Shown one piece after another: positions 43,271 through 51,222 of a DNA stretch of 55,395 bases. Every line of letters begins with the position of its first letter. The stretch's first letter is position 1. Source of the DNA: an uncultured Bacillaceae bacterium (lineage in GTDB: Bacteria > Bacillota > Bacilli > Bacillales > Alkalibacillaceae); assembly GCA_937958375.1 (NCBI GenBank), contig CALGNY010000152.1, positions 1 through 55,395 of the forward strand, read 5' to 3'. The position numbers and the translations under genes were made by a program. A model generated the notes under the pieces. That model was not told where the DNA came from, did not search any database, and saw only the letters and a list, made by a program, of their open reading frames with translations.

Positions 43271-44692
43271 CTAACCGTGAATTTGTTTTCCTTCGACCGC
43301 TAATGCAGCTTCGCCGATGACTTCAGACAGCGTTGGATGTGGGTGAATCGTTTCCCCGATTTCCCAAGGAGTCGCATCAAGAACCATTGCGAGTCCTGCT
43401 TCCGAAACCATATCTGTCACATGCGGTCCAATCATATGAATTCCGAGCAGGTCCTGATTGTCTTTATTCGAAATGATTTTCACAAACCCGTCGGACTCTC
43501 CATGTACTAATGCTTTACCAACTGCTTTAAATGGAAACTTCCCGACTTGAACTTCGAATCCTTGATCTTTGGCTTGCTTCTCTGTTAAACCAACAGATGC
43601 GATCTCAGGATTTGAATAAACACAAGAAGCAATATGGTCATAATTCATCGGTTCAGGATTTTGGTCGGCAATATGCTCAACAGCCTGAATTCCTTCATGT
43701 GACGCCACATGAGCGAGTTGCATGCCACCGATGACATCCCCGATTGCATAAATATGGCTTTCTTTTGTTTGATAATATTGATTAACTTTGATTGCACCAT
43801 TCTCCGTTTCAATATCCGTGTTTTCCAAACCAATATTATCTACAATTGGTTTTCTGCCTACAGAAACCAACAATTTATCCGCTTCAAACGTTTGCGACTC
43901 ACCGTTCACTTTCGTTTCAACCGTTACGCGGTCTCCAATCGACACGGTATCTCCGAGTACTTCCGTATCTGTATAAAATTCAATACCTTTTTTCTTCAAT
44001 AATTTAAGTGCTTCTTTGGAAATATCCGCATCTTCGGTAGGCAAGATGGACGAGCCGTATTCTAGGACAGTCACTTGGACACCGTAGTCTGCCAGCATTG
44101 ATGCCCATTCAATTCCAATGACACCGCCACCGACAATGATGATCGAGTCAGGGAGTTCTTCCATTCCCAATGCCTCTTCAGACGTCATCACTTTGTCGCC
44201 ATCGATTTCCAACCCAGGAAGAGTACTTGGCGTGGAGCCAGTTGATACGATGACATTTTTCGGGATTAACATCTCATTTTCTTCACCGTTATTCATCTCA
44301 ACCGAAATCGTTCCGGCAGTCGGAGAGAAAATACTTGGACCCAGGATTCGTCCGTGGCCTTGATACACATCAATTTTCCCTTTTTTCATCAACCCTTGAA
44401 CTCCTTGATGAAGTTGGTCGATAATCGATTGCTTGCGTTCTTGCACCCGACCGAAGTTTAACGTCGGTTCATTGGCTTCAATACCGAATTCAGATGCATT
44501 TTTTGTTTGTTTAAAAACCTCGGCACTTCTGAGTAGCGCTTTGGATGGTATACATCCTCGGTGTAGACAGGTACCGCCTAGATCACTTTTTTCGACGATT
44601 GCTGTTTTCAGGCCAAGTTGGCTAGCTCGGATCGCAGCAACATATCCACCTGTTCCACCGCCTAATATGACCAAATCATACTCGGTTGCCAT
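43271..44692 (-). CDS. lpdV: Dihydrolipoyl dehydrogenase (E3)
   Basis: A 473-aa flavoprotein disulphide reductase that reoxidises the lipoyl arm of E2. It has an FAD loop (ILGGGTGGYVAAIRASQLG), redox disulphide in GGTCLHRGCIPSKA, NAD loop (IIVGGGVIGIEWASML), second FAD motif (IYAIGDVIGGMQLAH) and the C-terminal HPHPTLSE His-Glu pair. The 146-bp space before it, up to bcd, is where ptb or buk genes would be expected, and none is there. Confidence 0.96.
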   Translation of the reverse strand: MATEYDLVILGGGTGGYVAAIRASQLGLKTAIVEKSDLGGTCLHRGCIPSKALLRSAEVFKQTKNASEFGIEANEPTLNFGRVQERKQSIIDQLHQGVQGLMKKGKIDVYQGHGRILGPSIFSPTAGTISVEMNNGEENEMLIPKNVIVSTGSTPSTLPGLEIDGDKVMTSEEALGMEELPDSIIIVGGGVIGIEWASMLADYGVQVTVLEYGSSILPTEDADISKEALKLLKKKGIEFYTDTEVLGDTVSIGDRVTVETKVNGESQTFEADKLLVSVGRKPIVDNIGLENTDIETENGAIKVNQYYQTKESHIYAIGDVIGGMQLAHVASHEGIQAVEHIADQNPEPMNYDHIASCVYSNPEIASVGLTEKQAKDQGFEVQVGKFPFKAVGKALVHGESDGFVKIISNKDNQDLLGIHMIGPHVTDMVSEAGLAMVLDATPWEIGETIHPHPTLSEVIGEAALAVEGKQIHG

Positions 44693-44838
44693 ATCGTTTC
44701 TCCCCTTTCCTTCTCAAACATTCAACTGAGCTACGTTTCGTTATATGAGGAGCTTTGAATCGAAGAATCAGATGAAAAGTTGTTTCCGATTCTTCCGGAT
44801 CCAAATGTTCCCTTGCTTCTTTCATTATCCGGTAACCA

Positions 44839-45936
44839 TTAATTAAGGCGTGTCAATGAATGAATTTCATTGGACAAGAATGTACTTCTGGAACGCTGTA
44901 GACTTGCGATGCGATCCTCTGCCATGTGATTCGCTGCAGCAAGTGTCGGTATGTTTTTCTCCTTTGAAATCTGATAAATCGTCTCTAGGCTAGTATATAT
45001 ATTCTCTATTTGCTTATATGCACGTTCTTTGTTATAGCCGTTCAGCTCGTCTGCCACGTTAATGACGCCACCCGAATTAATGACGAAATCCGGAGCATAT
45101 ACGATTCCCTTTTCATGAAGAATTTGACCGTGGCGGTCCTCTGCCAACTGATTATTTGCAGAGCCTGCAATCACTTTTGCTTTGATTCTTCCAATCGTCT
45201 CATCGTTAATGGTTGCACCTAATGCACATGGAGCAAAAATATCACAGTCCGCATCATAGATATCATCCGGATCTACTGCTTTTGCACCGAAATCTTCTAC
45301 CGCACGCTTCACGGCTTCCTGATTGATGTCTGTAACGACAAGATTCGCCCCTTCTTCGTGTAAGTATTTACACATCGAATAGGCAACGCTTCCGACGCCT
45401 TGTACAGCAACCGTTTTCCCTTCTAAGGAATCAGTACCAAAAGCTTCTTTGGCAGAAGATTTTAAGCCTAGGTACAAGCCGTAAGCTGTAGCTGGAGAAG
45501 GATTCCCCGCTGACCCGTGTTCAGGTGATTTTCCTGTTACATAGTCCGTTTCCATATAGATCAAGTCCATATCTTCTTCATTGGTGCCGACATCCACGGC
45601 TGTAATGTAACGTCCCGCAAGCCCTTGCACGTATCTACCGAAAGCCCGGAACATTTCTGGATTTTTATCGGTTTTCGGATCACCGATGATTACTGTTTTA
45701 CCTCCACCTAAGTTCAAACCTGCTGCAGCGTTTTTATACGTCATCCCTCTTGCCAAACGTAAAGCATCAATGACGGCATCTTCCTCGGAATCATACGTCC
45801 ACATTCTTGTTCCACCTAATGCTGGGCCTAATGTCGTGTCATGAATTGCGATGATTGCCTTCAATCCAGAGTTTTTATCTTGGCAAAATACCACCTGTTC
45901 GTAATCATAGTCCTCCAAGTATTTGAATAATTCCAT
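44839..45936 (-). CDS. bcd: Leucine (branched-chain amino acid) dehydrogenase
   Basis: A 365-aa NAD-dependent deaminase converting Leu, Ile and Val to the keto acids used by the BCKDH complex. The motifs are ALGGTRMWTYDSEEDA, the catalytic-Lys glycine-rich region AAGLNLGGGKTVIIGD, the NAD-fold VAVQGVGSVAYSMCKYL, and APCALGATIN. GGAGGAG precedes ATG 45936. It is the first enzyme gene of the bkd operon, directly after bkdR. Confidence 0.96.
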   Translation of the reverse strand: MELFKYLEDYDYEQVVFCQDKNSGLKAIIAIHDTTLGPALGGTRMWTYDSEEDAVIDALRLARGMTYKNAAAGLNLGGGKTVIIGDPKTDKNPEMFRAFGRYVQGLAGRYITAVDVGTNEEDMDLIYMETDYVTGKSPEHGSAGNPSPATAYGLYLGLKSSAKEAFGTDSLEGKTVAVQGVGSVAYSMCKYLHEEGANLVVTDINQEAVKRAVEDFGAKAVDPDDIYDADCDIFAPCALGATINDETIGRIKAKVIAGSANNQLAEDRHGQILHEKGIVYAPDFVINSGGVINVADELNGYNKERAYKQIENIYTSLETIYQISKEKNIPTLAAANHMAEDRIASLQRSRSTFLSNEIHSLTRLN

Positions 45937-46018
45937 GAAATCTCCTCCTTTGGTTTGTTTGTGCTCTGTTTATGAACTATATTTCACTCTCACCTGAAAA
46001 GTAAGAGGGTCACACGCA

Positions 46019-48067
46019 TCATATATTCTTTCCTAACTTGTATTTGTCCATCTTATAATATAAGTTCCGGATCGAAATATTTAATTGCTTGGCTGTTTTT
46101 GACTTAATATAATCATTGGCTTCTAAAGACTCAAGGATAAATTGCTTTTCAAACTCATCCATCGCATCTTGAAGGGTGACCAGATCCTCTACGCCTTGGT
46201 CATGCAGCAAGTCCAATTCATCGAATGTATGTTTAACTAATGTCGGGATATGGTGTTCTTGGATGATTCTTTCGTGAGGACGCATTTTAATCATGGCTTG
46301 GGCGATTAGACTTTCAAGTTCCCTCACATTGCCAGGAAAACTGTATTTCTCCAATTTCCTTAAGGCATAATCGGAAATTCCTTTCACACGTCTTCCATAG
46401 CTTTCATTGACTTGTTCAATCAAATGGTTTGTCAGCGGAATCAAATCTTCCATCCGATGCCTCAATGGCGGGATGTGTATCGGCAATCGATTCAACCGAT
46501 AAAATAAAGATTCTTTAAATAGACCATTCATCATTGCCCTTTCCAAATTCGCACTTGTCGCTGCGATGATCCTTACATCAACGGGAATATGTTCATGCCC
46601 ACCGACACGGATGATTTCTTGGTCTTCAAGGACATTCAAAATCTTGGCTTGCATCGCTAAGGATAACTCGCCAATATCATCCAAAAACAGGCTTCCTTGC
46701 GATGCTTCTTCAAAGAGTCCTTTTTGACGCTCAGGTGGTCCAGACTCATCCCCAAACAGTTCTTTTTGCAAAAACTCTTCATCCATAGCCCCGCAATTGA
46801 CATGAAGAAACTTATTGAATTTGCGCTCACTTTCATTATGAATTGCATGGGCGAGCAGCTCTTTTCCAGTACCAGGCTCACCCCGAAGCAAAACCGATGA
46901 GGGAGTTTTTGCACCGATTCTTGCTTGCTCAAGGGTCAGTTTCATTTCTTCTGATTCTGCAATGATATCATCAAATGTATACTTGGCCTCTAATTCGCGA
47001 ATGATTTGCTTTGCTTTTTTTAGTTCTGAACTGAGTGTTTCAATCTCAGACAAATCATGTATGACCCCAACGCTTCCTTTAAGCTCCTCATCAACGATGA
47101 TCGGCGCAACATTGACGAGGACATCTTTATGATGTGGCCCAACTTTCATTTTAGCACCACGGACCGGTTTTTTCGTACGTAACACTTCATAGTGGACACT
47201 ATCGCCTTCCGAAATGTCTGTCGTTGCCGGTTTACCGATAACCTCTGATTCGGAAAGCCCAGTGATTTTTGTGTAAGCAGGATTGATCAATAACCCAATC
47301 CCATTCTCATCGACTACAGAAATCGCTTCTTCACTCGACTGGATAATCGCTTCAAGCATCGTTTGGATTTCTTTTAAATCGGTAAGTTCCTCAGCTAAAT
47401 CTACGACTTCAGTAACATCCTTGAAAACCGCAAAGGCACCAATCAATTCGCCCGCACCGTTGACCATCGGAATACGTGTCGTTATAATTTGCTTTCCATT
47501 TTCTAGCGTCAGCTGTTTATTGACTTCTTTTTCTCTCGTTTTGAGAATAGAGGGCAATTTTGAATCTGGTATAATTTCTGTGACCGGTTTATGAATCATT
47601 AAATCTTCACGGAGACCCAAGATCTCAGCCGCCGAATGATTCACATATGTAATGATGCCATTTGTATCGACGACAATCATCCCATCATGGATCGAGGCAA
47701 ATAATACTTCACGGATATTGACTTCTTTTTGTATTTGTTCTAAAAGATTTTCTTTTTCGTACAAAAGCTCCGTGATTACACGAGCCACCGTACCTGGAAT
47801 CAATACACAATGTGGCGGCTTTATGTTTCGCAATTCTTTAAATACCTCATCATCCCCAGTTGTCTCCACAATGATATCAACCGTATCATCGACAGCATCA
47901 TGGTATGAGAGGTGGGTCGGGATTCCTTTATCTTTCGCTTTTTTCATGCCTGGAGCATCTGGATTGATGTCTGCAACTTTTTGCACAGACAAAGATTCTA
48001 CACCCAAGAAAAGGTCTAGAATCGCAGTACCACCCGTACCTGCTCCAACAATCAAAACATTTTGCAT
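46019..48067 (-). CDS. bkdR: BkdR-type sigma-54-dependent regulator lacking the GAFTGA motif
   Basis: A 682-aa regulator: an N-terminal Rossmann-like domain (VLIVGAGTGGTAILDLF), two PAS domains (about 120-225 and 240-340), an AAA+ domain (365-605; Walker A GEPGTGKE at 397-404) and a C-terminal Fis-type HTH (TAKQLNISIRNLYYKM). It should control the bkd operon. Two core positions differ from active sigma-54 activators: the loop that should read GAFTGA is ESGPPERQ at 441-448, and Walker B reads FLDDIGE, not FLDEIGE. ATG 48067 has AAGGTGG ahead; a start at 48100 is less likely. It may have stopped acting with sigma-54. Confidence 0.88.
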   Translation of the reverse strand: MQNVLIVGAGTGGTAILDLFLGVESLSVQKVADINPDAPGMKKAKDKGIPTHLSYHDAVDDTVDIIVETTGDDEVFKELRNIKPPHCVLIPGTVARVITELLYEKENLLEQIQKEVNIREVLFASIHDGMIVVDTNGIITYVNHSAAEILGLREDLMIHKPVTEIIPDSKLPSILKTREKEVNKQLTLENGKQIITTRIPMVNGAGELIGAFAVFKDVTEVVDLAEELTDLKEIQTMLEAIIQSSEEAISVVDENGIGLLINPAYTKITGLSESEVIGKPATTDISEGDSVHYEVLRTKKPVRGAKMKVGPHHKDVLVNVAPIIVDEELKGSVGVIHDLSEIETLSSELKKAKQIIRELEAKYTFDDIIAESEEMKLTLEQARIGAKTPSSVLLRGEPGTGKELLAHAIHNESERKFNKFLHVNCGAMDEEFLQKELFGDESGPPERQKGLFEEASQGSLFLDDIGELSLAMQAKILNVLEDQEIIRVGGHEHIPVDVRIIAATSANLERAMMNGLFKESLFYRLNRLPIHIPPLRHRMEDLIPLTNHLIEQVNESYGRRVKGISDYALRKLEKYSFPGNVRELESLIAQAMIKMRPHERIIQEHHIPTLVKHTFDELDLLHDQGVEDLVTLQDAMDEFEKQFILESLEANDYIKSKTAKQLNISIRNLYYKMDKYKLGKNI

Positions 48068-48106
48068 GGCTTCCACCTTTTTGTCTGCAATTTTTTGCAT
48101 ATATCC

Positions 48107-48136
48107 ATCATATATGAAAGCGCTTTACTTATGCAA
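48107..48136 (-). promoter_or_regulatory. Promoter of bkdR with a cre-like site in its spacer
   Basis: TTGCAT (48131-48136) and TATGAT (48107-48112) are 18 bp apart on the minus strand. The spacer carries GTAAAGCGCTTTCA (48115-48128), 10 of 12 defined positions of the CcpA cre consensus TGWAANCGNTNWCA. Repression of bkdR by CcpA is inferred. Confidence 0.55.
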
Positions 48137-48168
48137 GTATATTTTCTGTATTTCGATCTTTTTTTTGT

Positions 48169-48174
48169 TATAAT
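48169..48174 (+). promoter_or_regulatory. Extended -10 element of yqzF
   Basis: TGTTATAAT (TG at 48166-48167, TATAAT at 48169-48174) fits an extended -10 promoter 32 bases before yqzF. No good -35 is seen. Confidence 0.5.
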
Positions 48175-48205
48175 TAGGAAGGATACATAGAAAAGAGGGT
48201 GTAAA

Positions 48206-48436
48206 GTGGCACGATTGATTGCATTAGTCATCTTATTGATTCCCGGGGTCCTTGCTGCGTATGGAATTAAGTTGCTCCGAGATTCATTTTTTGGGATTGT
48301 CGCACCAGTGTTTATGAATGTAATGCTGCAATTTTTAGCAGGTATTGTTTTTATCGTCATCGGAATTGGTTTTATTGGTGGATTCCTTTATCACCGAGAT
48401 CAGAAAAGAAATAAAACCGTCAAACGAACTAATTAA
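48206..48436 (+). CDS. yqzF: Small membrane protein YqzF (DUF2627)
   Basis: A 76-aa protein with two hydrophobic helices (about 2-22 and 38-62) around a short polar loop, and a basic C-terminal tail (YHRDQKRNKTVKR). It matches the YqzF/DUF2627 family, whose gene sits next to bkdR in Bacillaceae. The start is GTG 48206 with AAGAGGGTG ahead. Function unknown. Confidence 0.88.
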   Translation: MARLIALVILLIPGVLAAYGIKLLRDSFFGIVAPVFMNVMLQFLAGIVFIVIGIGFIGGFLYHRDQKRNKTVKRTN

Positions 48437-48477
48437 AAAAAGCTGAGTAGCAACAATCCGTGCTACTCAGCTTTTTT
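48435..48477. terminator. Bidirectional terminator between yqzF and the agmatinase-family gene
   Basis: Near-perfect arms AGCTGAGTAGCA and TGCTACTCAGCT with an A-run before and a T-run after, serving both convergent genes. Confidence 0.93.
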
Positions 48478-48488
48478 ATTGCGAACAA

Positions 48489-49439
48489 TTATTTTTCTTG
48501 TTCGTGCAAAATATTGCCGGCCAATGCATAAAGAATAATGGTTGATGCCAAGTGAGATGAGAAGTCATTTGGATCCTGAATCGGATAAATTTCCACCAAG
48601 TCCATTCCGATGATGCCTTTCTTTGCGAAAGCATGTACAAGTTCGACGAGCTCAAAAGATGTCAACCCATTTCCGTCTACCGGACCACCCGGATTAAACG
48701 CGAAGTCGAGGACGTCACTGCAAATGGAGAGATAAACAGCGTCTGTCCCTTCACTGGCAATCGCGTATGCTTTATCAGCCATTGCCTGAATGTCATTGGC
48801 ATATCGAATTTCACGGGATGTAATCGTAGTCGCTCCAGCTTCTGCTGCGACCTTACCCGTTTCAGGTTTGTTGCGTGGACCATGAATACCCATGTGAACA
48901 ATGCTCTCACTGCGGACATTCTCATCTTCATACAACCGTCTGAACGGTGTGGATCTTGCATATTTTTCACCTTCATGGTCGCTCATATTGTCATAATGGG
49001 CATCGAGATGAATAATCCCTACTTTACCTTCAATTTTTTTACCTAACGCACTGACGATTGGAAATGTAATGCCATGGTCTCCCCCAAAAGCAACAGGGAA
49101 TTTTCCAGTGTCCCATACCTTACTTGCAAAATTCTCGATACGGTTCATCGTGTCTGGAACGTCATGTGGAACGATATCCACGTCTCCGAGATCGCCTAGT
49201 TTGTAGTGGGCAAGTACATCTATTCCATCTAATTCTGGTAAATAACCACTATACCGAGCTGAATTGAGGCGAATCGATTTCGGACCAAGCTCTGCCCCTG
49301 TATAGTCACCCCATGTAACGGCACCTTCCCAAGGTACACCATAAATCAATACGTCTCGATCGTTGACTTGGTCGGTCCCAATTTGTACTTTTTTTCCACC
49401 TAAAAAGCATGGTGTATTGCCATAAATTTTTTCTGTCAT
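48489..49439 (-). CDS. Agmatinase-family ureohydrolase with an altered metal site
   Basis: A 316-aa protein of the arginase/agmatinase/formiminoglutamase superfamily, which hydrolyses guanidino-type substrates with two Mn ions. Ligand motifs GGDH (119-122), DAHYD (146-150) and Glu283 (VEIYP) are intact. The fourth motif, normally SxDxDxxDP, reads SICSDVLDF: the bridging Asp is Cys240. Annotation as agmatinase is therefore uncertain; formiminoglutamase, guanidino-acid hydrolase or an inactive relative are alternatives. ATG 49439 with AAGGATGGG ahead is preferred to an upstream start at 49493. It follows putP, whose terminator lies between them. Confidence 0.8.
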   Translation of the reverse strand: MTEKIYGNTPCFLGGKKVQIGTDQVNDRDVLIYGVPWEGAVTWGDYTGAELGPKSIRLNSARYSGYLPELDGIDVLAHYKLGDLGDVDIVPHDVPDTMNRIENFASKVWDTGKFPVAFGGDHGITFPIVSALGKKIEGKVGIIHLDAHYDNMSDHEGEKYARSTPFRRLYEDENVRSESIVHMGIHGPRNKPETGKVAAEAGATTITSREIRYANDIQAMADKAYAIASEGTDAVYLSICSDVLDFAFNPGGPVDGNGLTSFELVELVHAFAKKGIIGMDLVEIYPIQDPNDFSSHLASTIILYALAGNILHEQEK

Positions 49440-49471
49440 GATTATCCCATCCTTTTTGACGTTTTCAAGAA

Positions 49472-49499
49472 AAAGGTTTGGAGTTTCCCCCAAACCTTT
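49472..49499 (-). terminator. Intrinsic terminator of putP
   Basis: Perfect ten-base arms AAAGGTTTGG/CCAAACCTTT, then TTTTTC on the minus strand, between putP and the agmatinase-family gene. Confidence 0.88.
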
Positions 49500-49525
49500 A
49501 CCACTCTTATTCTAGTTTAAAACGA

Positions 49526-51019
49526 TTAGAGATGATTGACAACTTTATCGTACTCGTCAGTGATTTCTTTATCCGGTCCTTTGCCGATCAGACTCACCAA
49601 TACAATCGCTAAACTGCCGAGCAAGAAACCAGGTACGATTTCATAAATTTCATAACCTGTGAACGTCCACAGAATCACCGTAAGACCACCGACGATCATC
49701 CCTACGAGTGCTCCATTTCTCGTTGTTTTTCTCCAGAATAAAGCAAACAGGATTGGTGGTCCAAAGGTTGCACCAAAACCAGCCCACGCATAGGATACAA
49801 GCTCGAGCACTGAACTGCTCTCATTCCAAGCAAGGAACACCGCAATGAGGGCGATGAGAAGAACTGAAATCCTACCGACCCAAACCAATTCCTTCTCAGA
49901 GGCTTCCCGTCGGAAAAATCTTCTGTAAAAGTCTTCCGTCAATGCACTGGAGGAAACCAATAATTGCGAATCCACCGTACTCATGATGGCTGCTAGTACT
50001 GCTGCCAACAAGAAACCGGCAATCCAAGGGTTATATGTCATTTGGACAAGAACGATAAAGACTTGTTCTGGATCACCCAAATTCCCATCAATGGCAACAA
50101 TTCCAATCATTCCGACCAAAAGTGAAGAGTAAAGAGGAATCACAACCCCCATAATCATGGCGATCAATCGTGATTTTCGAATTTCTTTGTGGCTACGGAT
50201 GGCCATAAACCGTACTAAAATGTGTGGCTGACCAAAATATCCAAGCCCCCAAGCCAGTGCAGATATAATCCCGACGATGCCAATAGCTCCGACTGGATCC
50301 CATCCGGTAGCCTGTTCATATGCAGTGCCAGCATACGCATCGGTCAAGCTCGGGCTGACGTTCGCCAACCCTTCAAATAATGCGCCAAAACCTCCGAGCT
50401 GATAAACACCATAAATTGCTGTAATGGCAAGTGCGACAAACATTAAGAAGGCTTGAATGAAATCCGTAAAACTAACGGCCAGAAACCCTCCAAGGAATGT
50501 ATAGGCCACAATGACGATGGCGCCAAGTAAGAGTGCATTATGATAATCGAAATCAAATGTCCCTTCGAAAAGTTTGGCACCGGCAACTAAACCAGACGCT
50601 GTATAGAACAAGAAAAATGTCAGGATAAATAAGGCCGAAATGACACGCAGCAAACTCGTACGGTCCCTGAAACGGTTTTCGAAGAACTCAGGTAACGTAA
50701 TTGAATCGTTCGAAAACTGTGTATAAACACGTAGTCTCTTTGCCACATACCGCCAATTAAACATGGCCCCAATCGCTAAACCAACCGCAATCCATAAGCT
50801 CCACTGTCCGAAACCAGCCGCATAGGCCGCACCCGGCAAACCGAGTAACAACCAACCACTGAAGTCACTGGCGGATGCTGAGAAAGCGGTTACCCAACTT
50901 CCAAGACGACGACCTCCCAAAATATAATCGGACATCGTGTTTGTCATTCGGTAAGTCGTAATCCCAATAGCAAGAAGGACGACCAAGTATAAAATAAATG
51001 TTACATACGTTGGATTCAT
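49526..51019 (-). CDS. putP: Sodium/proline symporter PutP
   Basis: A 497-aa solute:sodium symporter (SSS/LeuT fold) with about 13 transmembrane segments. The Na+/proline family marks are SDYILGGRRLGSWVTAFSASASDFSGWLL near the N-terminus and GLGYFGQPHILVRFMAIRS in the middle. It imports proline for growth or osmoprotection. AAGGAGG lies within the end of the preceding 40-aa ORF and ATG overlaps that ORF's stop. Confidence 0.95.
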   Translation of the reverse strand: MNPTYVTFILYLVVLLAIGITTYRMTNTMSDYILGGRRLGSWVTAFSASASDFSGWLLLGLPGAAYAAGFGQWSLWIAVGLAIGAMFNWRYVAKRLRVYTQFSNDSITLPEFFENRFRDRTSLLRVISALFILTFFLFYTASGLVAGAKLFEGTFDFDYHNALLLGAIVIVAYTFLGGFLAVSFTDFIQAFLMFVALAITAIYGVYQLGGFGALFEGLANVSPSLTDAYAGTAYEQATGWDPVGAIGIVGIISALAWGLGYFGQPHILVRFMAIRSHKEIRKSRLIAMIMGVVIPLYSSLLVGMIGIVAIDGNLGDPEQVFIVLVQMTYNPWIAGFLLAAVLAAIMSTVDSQLLVSSSALTEDFYRRFFRREASEKELVWVGRISVLLIALIAVFLAWNESSSVLELVSYAWAGFGATFGPPILFALFWRKTTRNGALVGMIVGGLTVILWTFTGYEIYEIVPGFLLGSLAIVLVSLIGKGPDKEITDEYDKVVNHL

Positions 51020-51138
51020 TCTGGATCGTCCTCCTTCGGTTTATCTGTGAAATACGATACGACTGCCCAAATGGCCAGGAGTGGTAATGGTACGACAAAC
51101 CAAAACCAGGTCCACCCGGTTAACGCAAAAATCTCCAT
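51016..51138 (-). CDS. 40-aa single-pass membrane ORF preceding putP
   Basis: ATG 51138 (GGGGGG nine bases ahead) to TGA, overlapping the putP start as ATGA. The predicted protein MEIFALTGWTWFWFVVPLPL... has one Trp-rich transmembrane helix (about residues 8-29) and a charged tail ending DKPKEDDPE. Position and shape suggest a small accessory subunit of the symporter, as known for some other SSS transporters, but I cannot name a family. It lies directly behind the CodY-box promoter, so it is the first gene of the putP transcript. Confidence 0.7.
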   Translation of the reverse strand: MEIFALTGWTWFWFVVPLPLLAIWAVVSYFTDKPKEDDPE

Positions 51139-51161
51139 CACATAGATCCCCCCAAAAAAAA

Positions 51162-51186
51162 TAGAATGAAGTACTCCTTCATTCTA
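51162..51186 (-). terminator. Terminator of aspartokinase, overlapping the putP -10 box
   Basis: Perfect ten-base arms TAGAATGAAG (51162-51171) and CTTCATTCTA (51177-51186), with eight T after on the minus strand. The 5' arm includes TAGAAT, the -10 of the putP promoter. Confidence 0.8.
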
Positions 51187-51209
51187 AAATTTTCTGACAA
51201 TTAAGTCAA
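51181..51209 (-). promoter_or_regulatory. putP-operon promoter with a CodY box
   Basis: TTGACT (51204-51209) and TAGAAT (51181-51186) are 17 bp apart. The spacer and flanks carry AATTTTCTGACAATT (51188-51202, plus-strand reading), 14 of 15 bases of the CodY consensus AATTTTCWGAAAATT. CodY repression in amino-acid-rich conditions is inferred. Confidence 0.7.
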
Positions 51210-51222
51210 CCGAGTTATTTCA

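Noticed and set aside
44690..44838. 49-codon minus-strand ORF between bcd and lpdV (possible buk remnant)
   Set aside because: It begins without a good ribosome binding site, overlaps the lpdV start, and I see no resemblance to butyrate kinase or phosphotransbutyrylase.
45937..46018. Sigma-54 (-24/-12) promoter for bcd
   Set aside because: No GG...GC pair at the right spacing. A weak sigma-A-like TTACTT-17-TATAGT is the best that can be seen.
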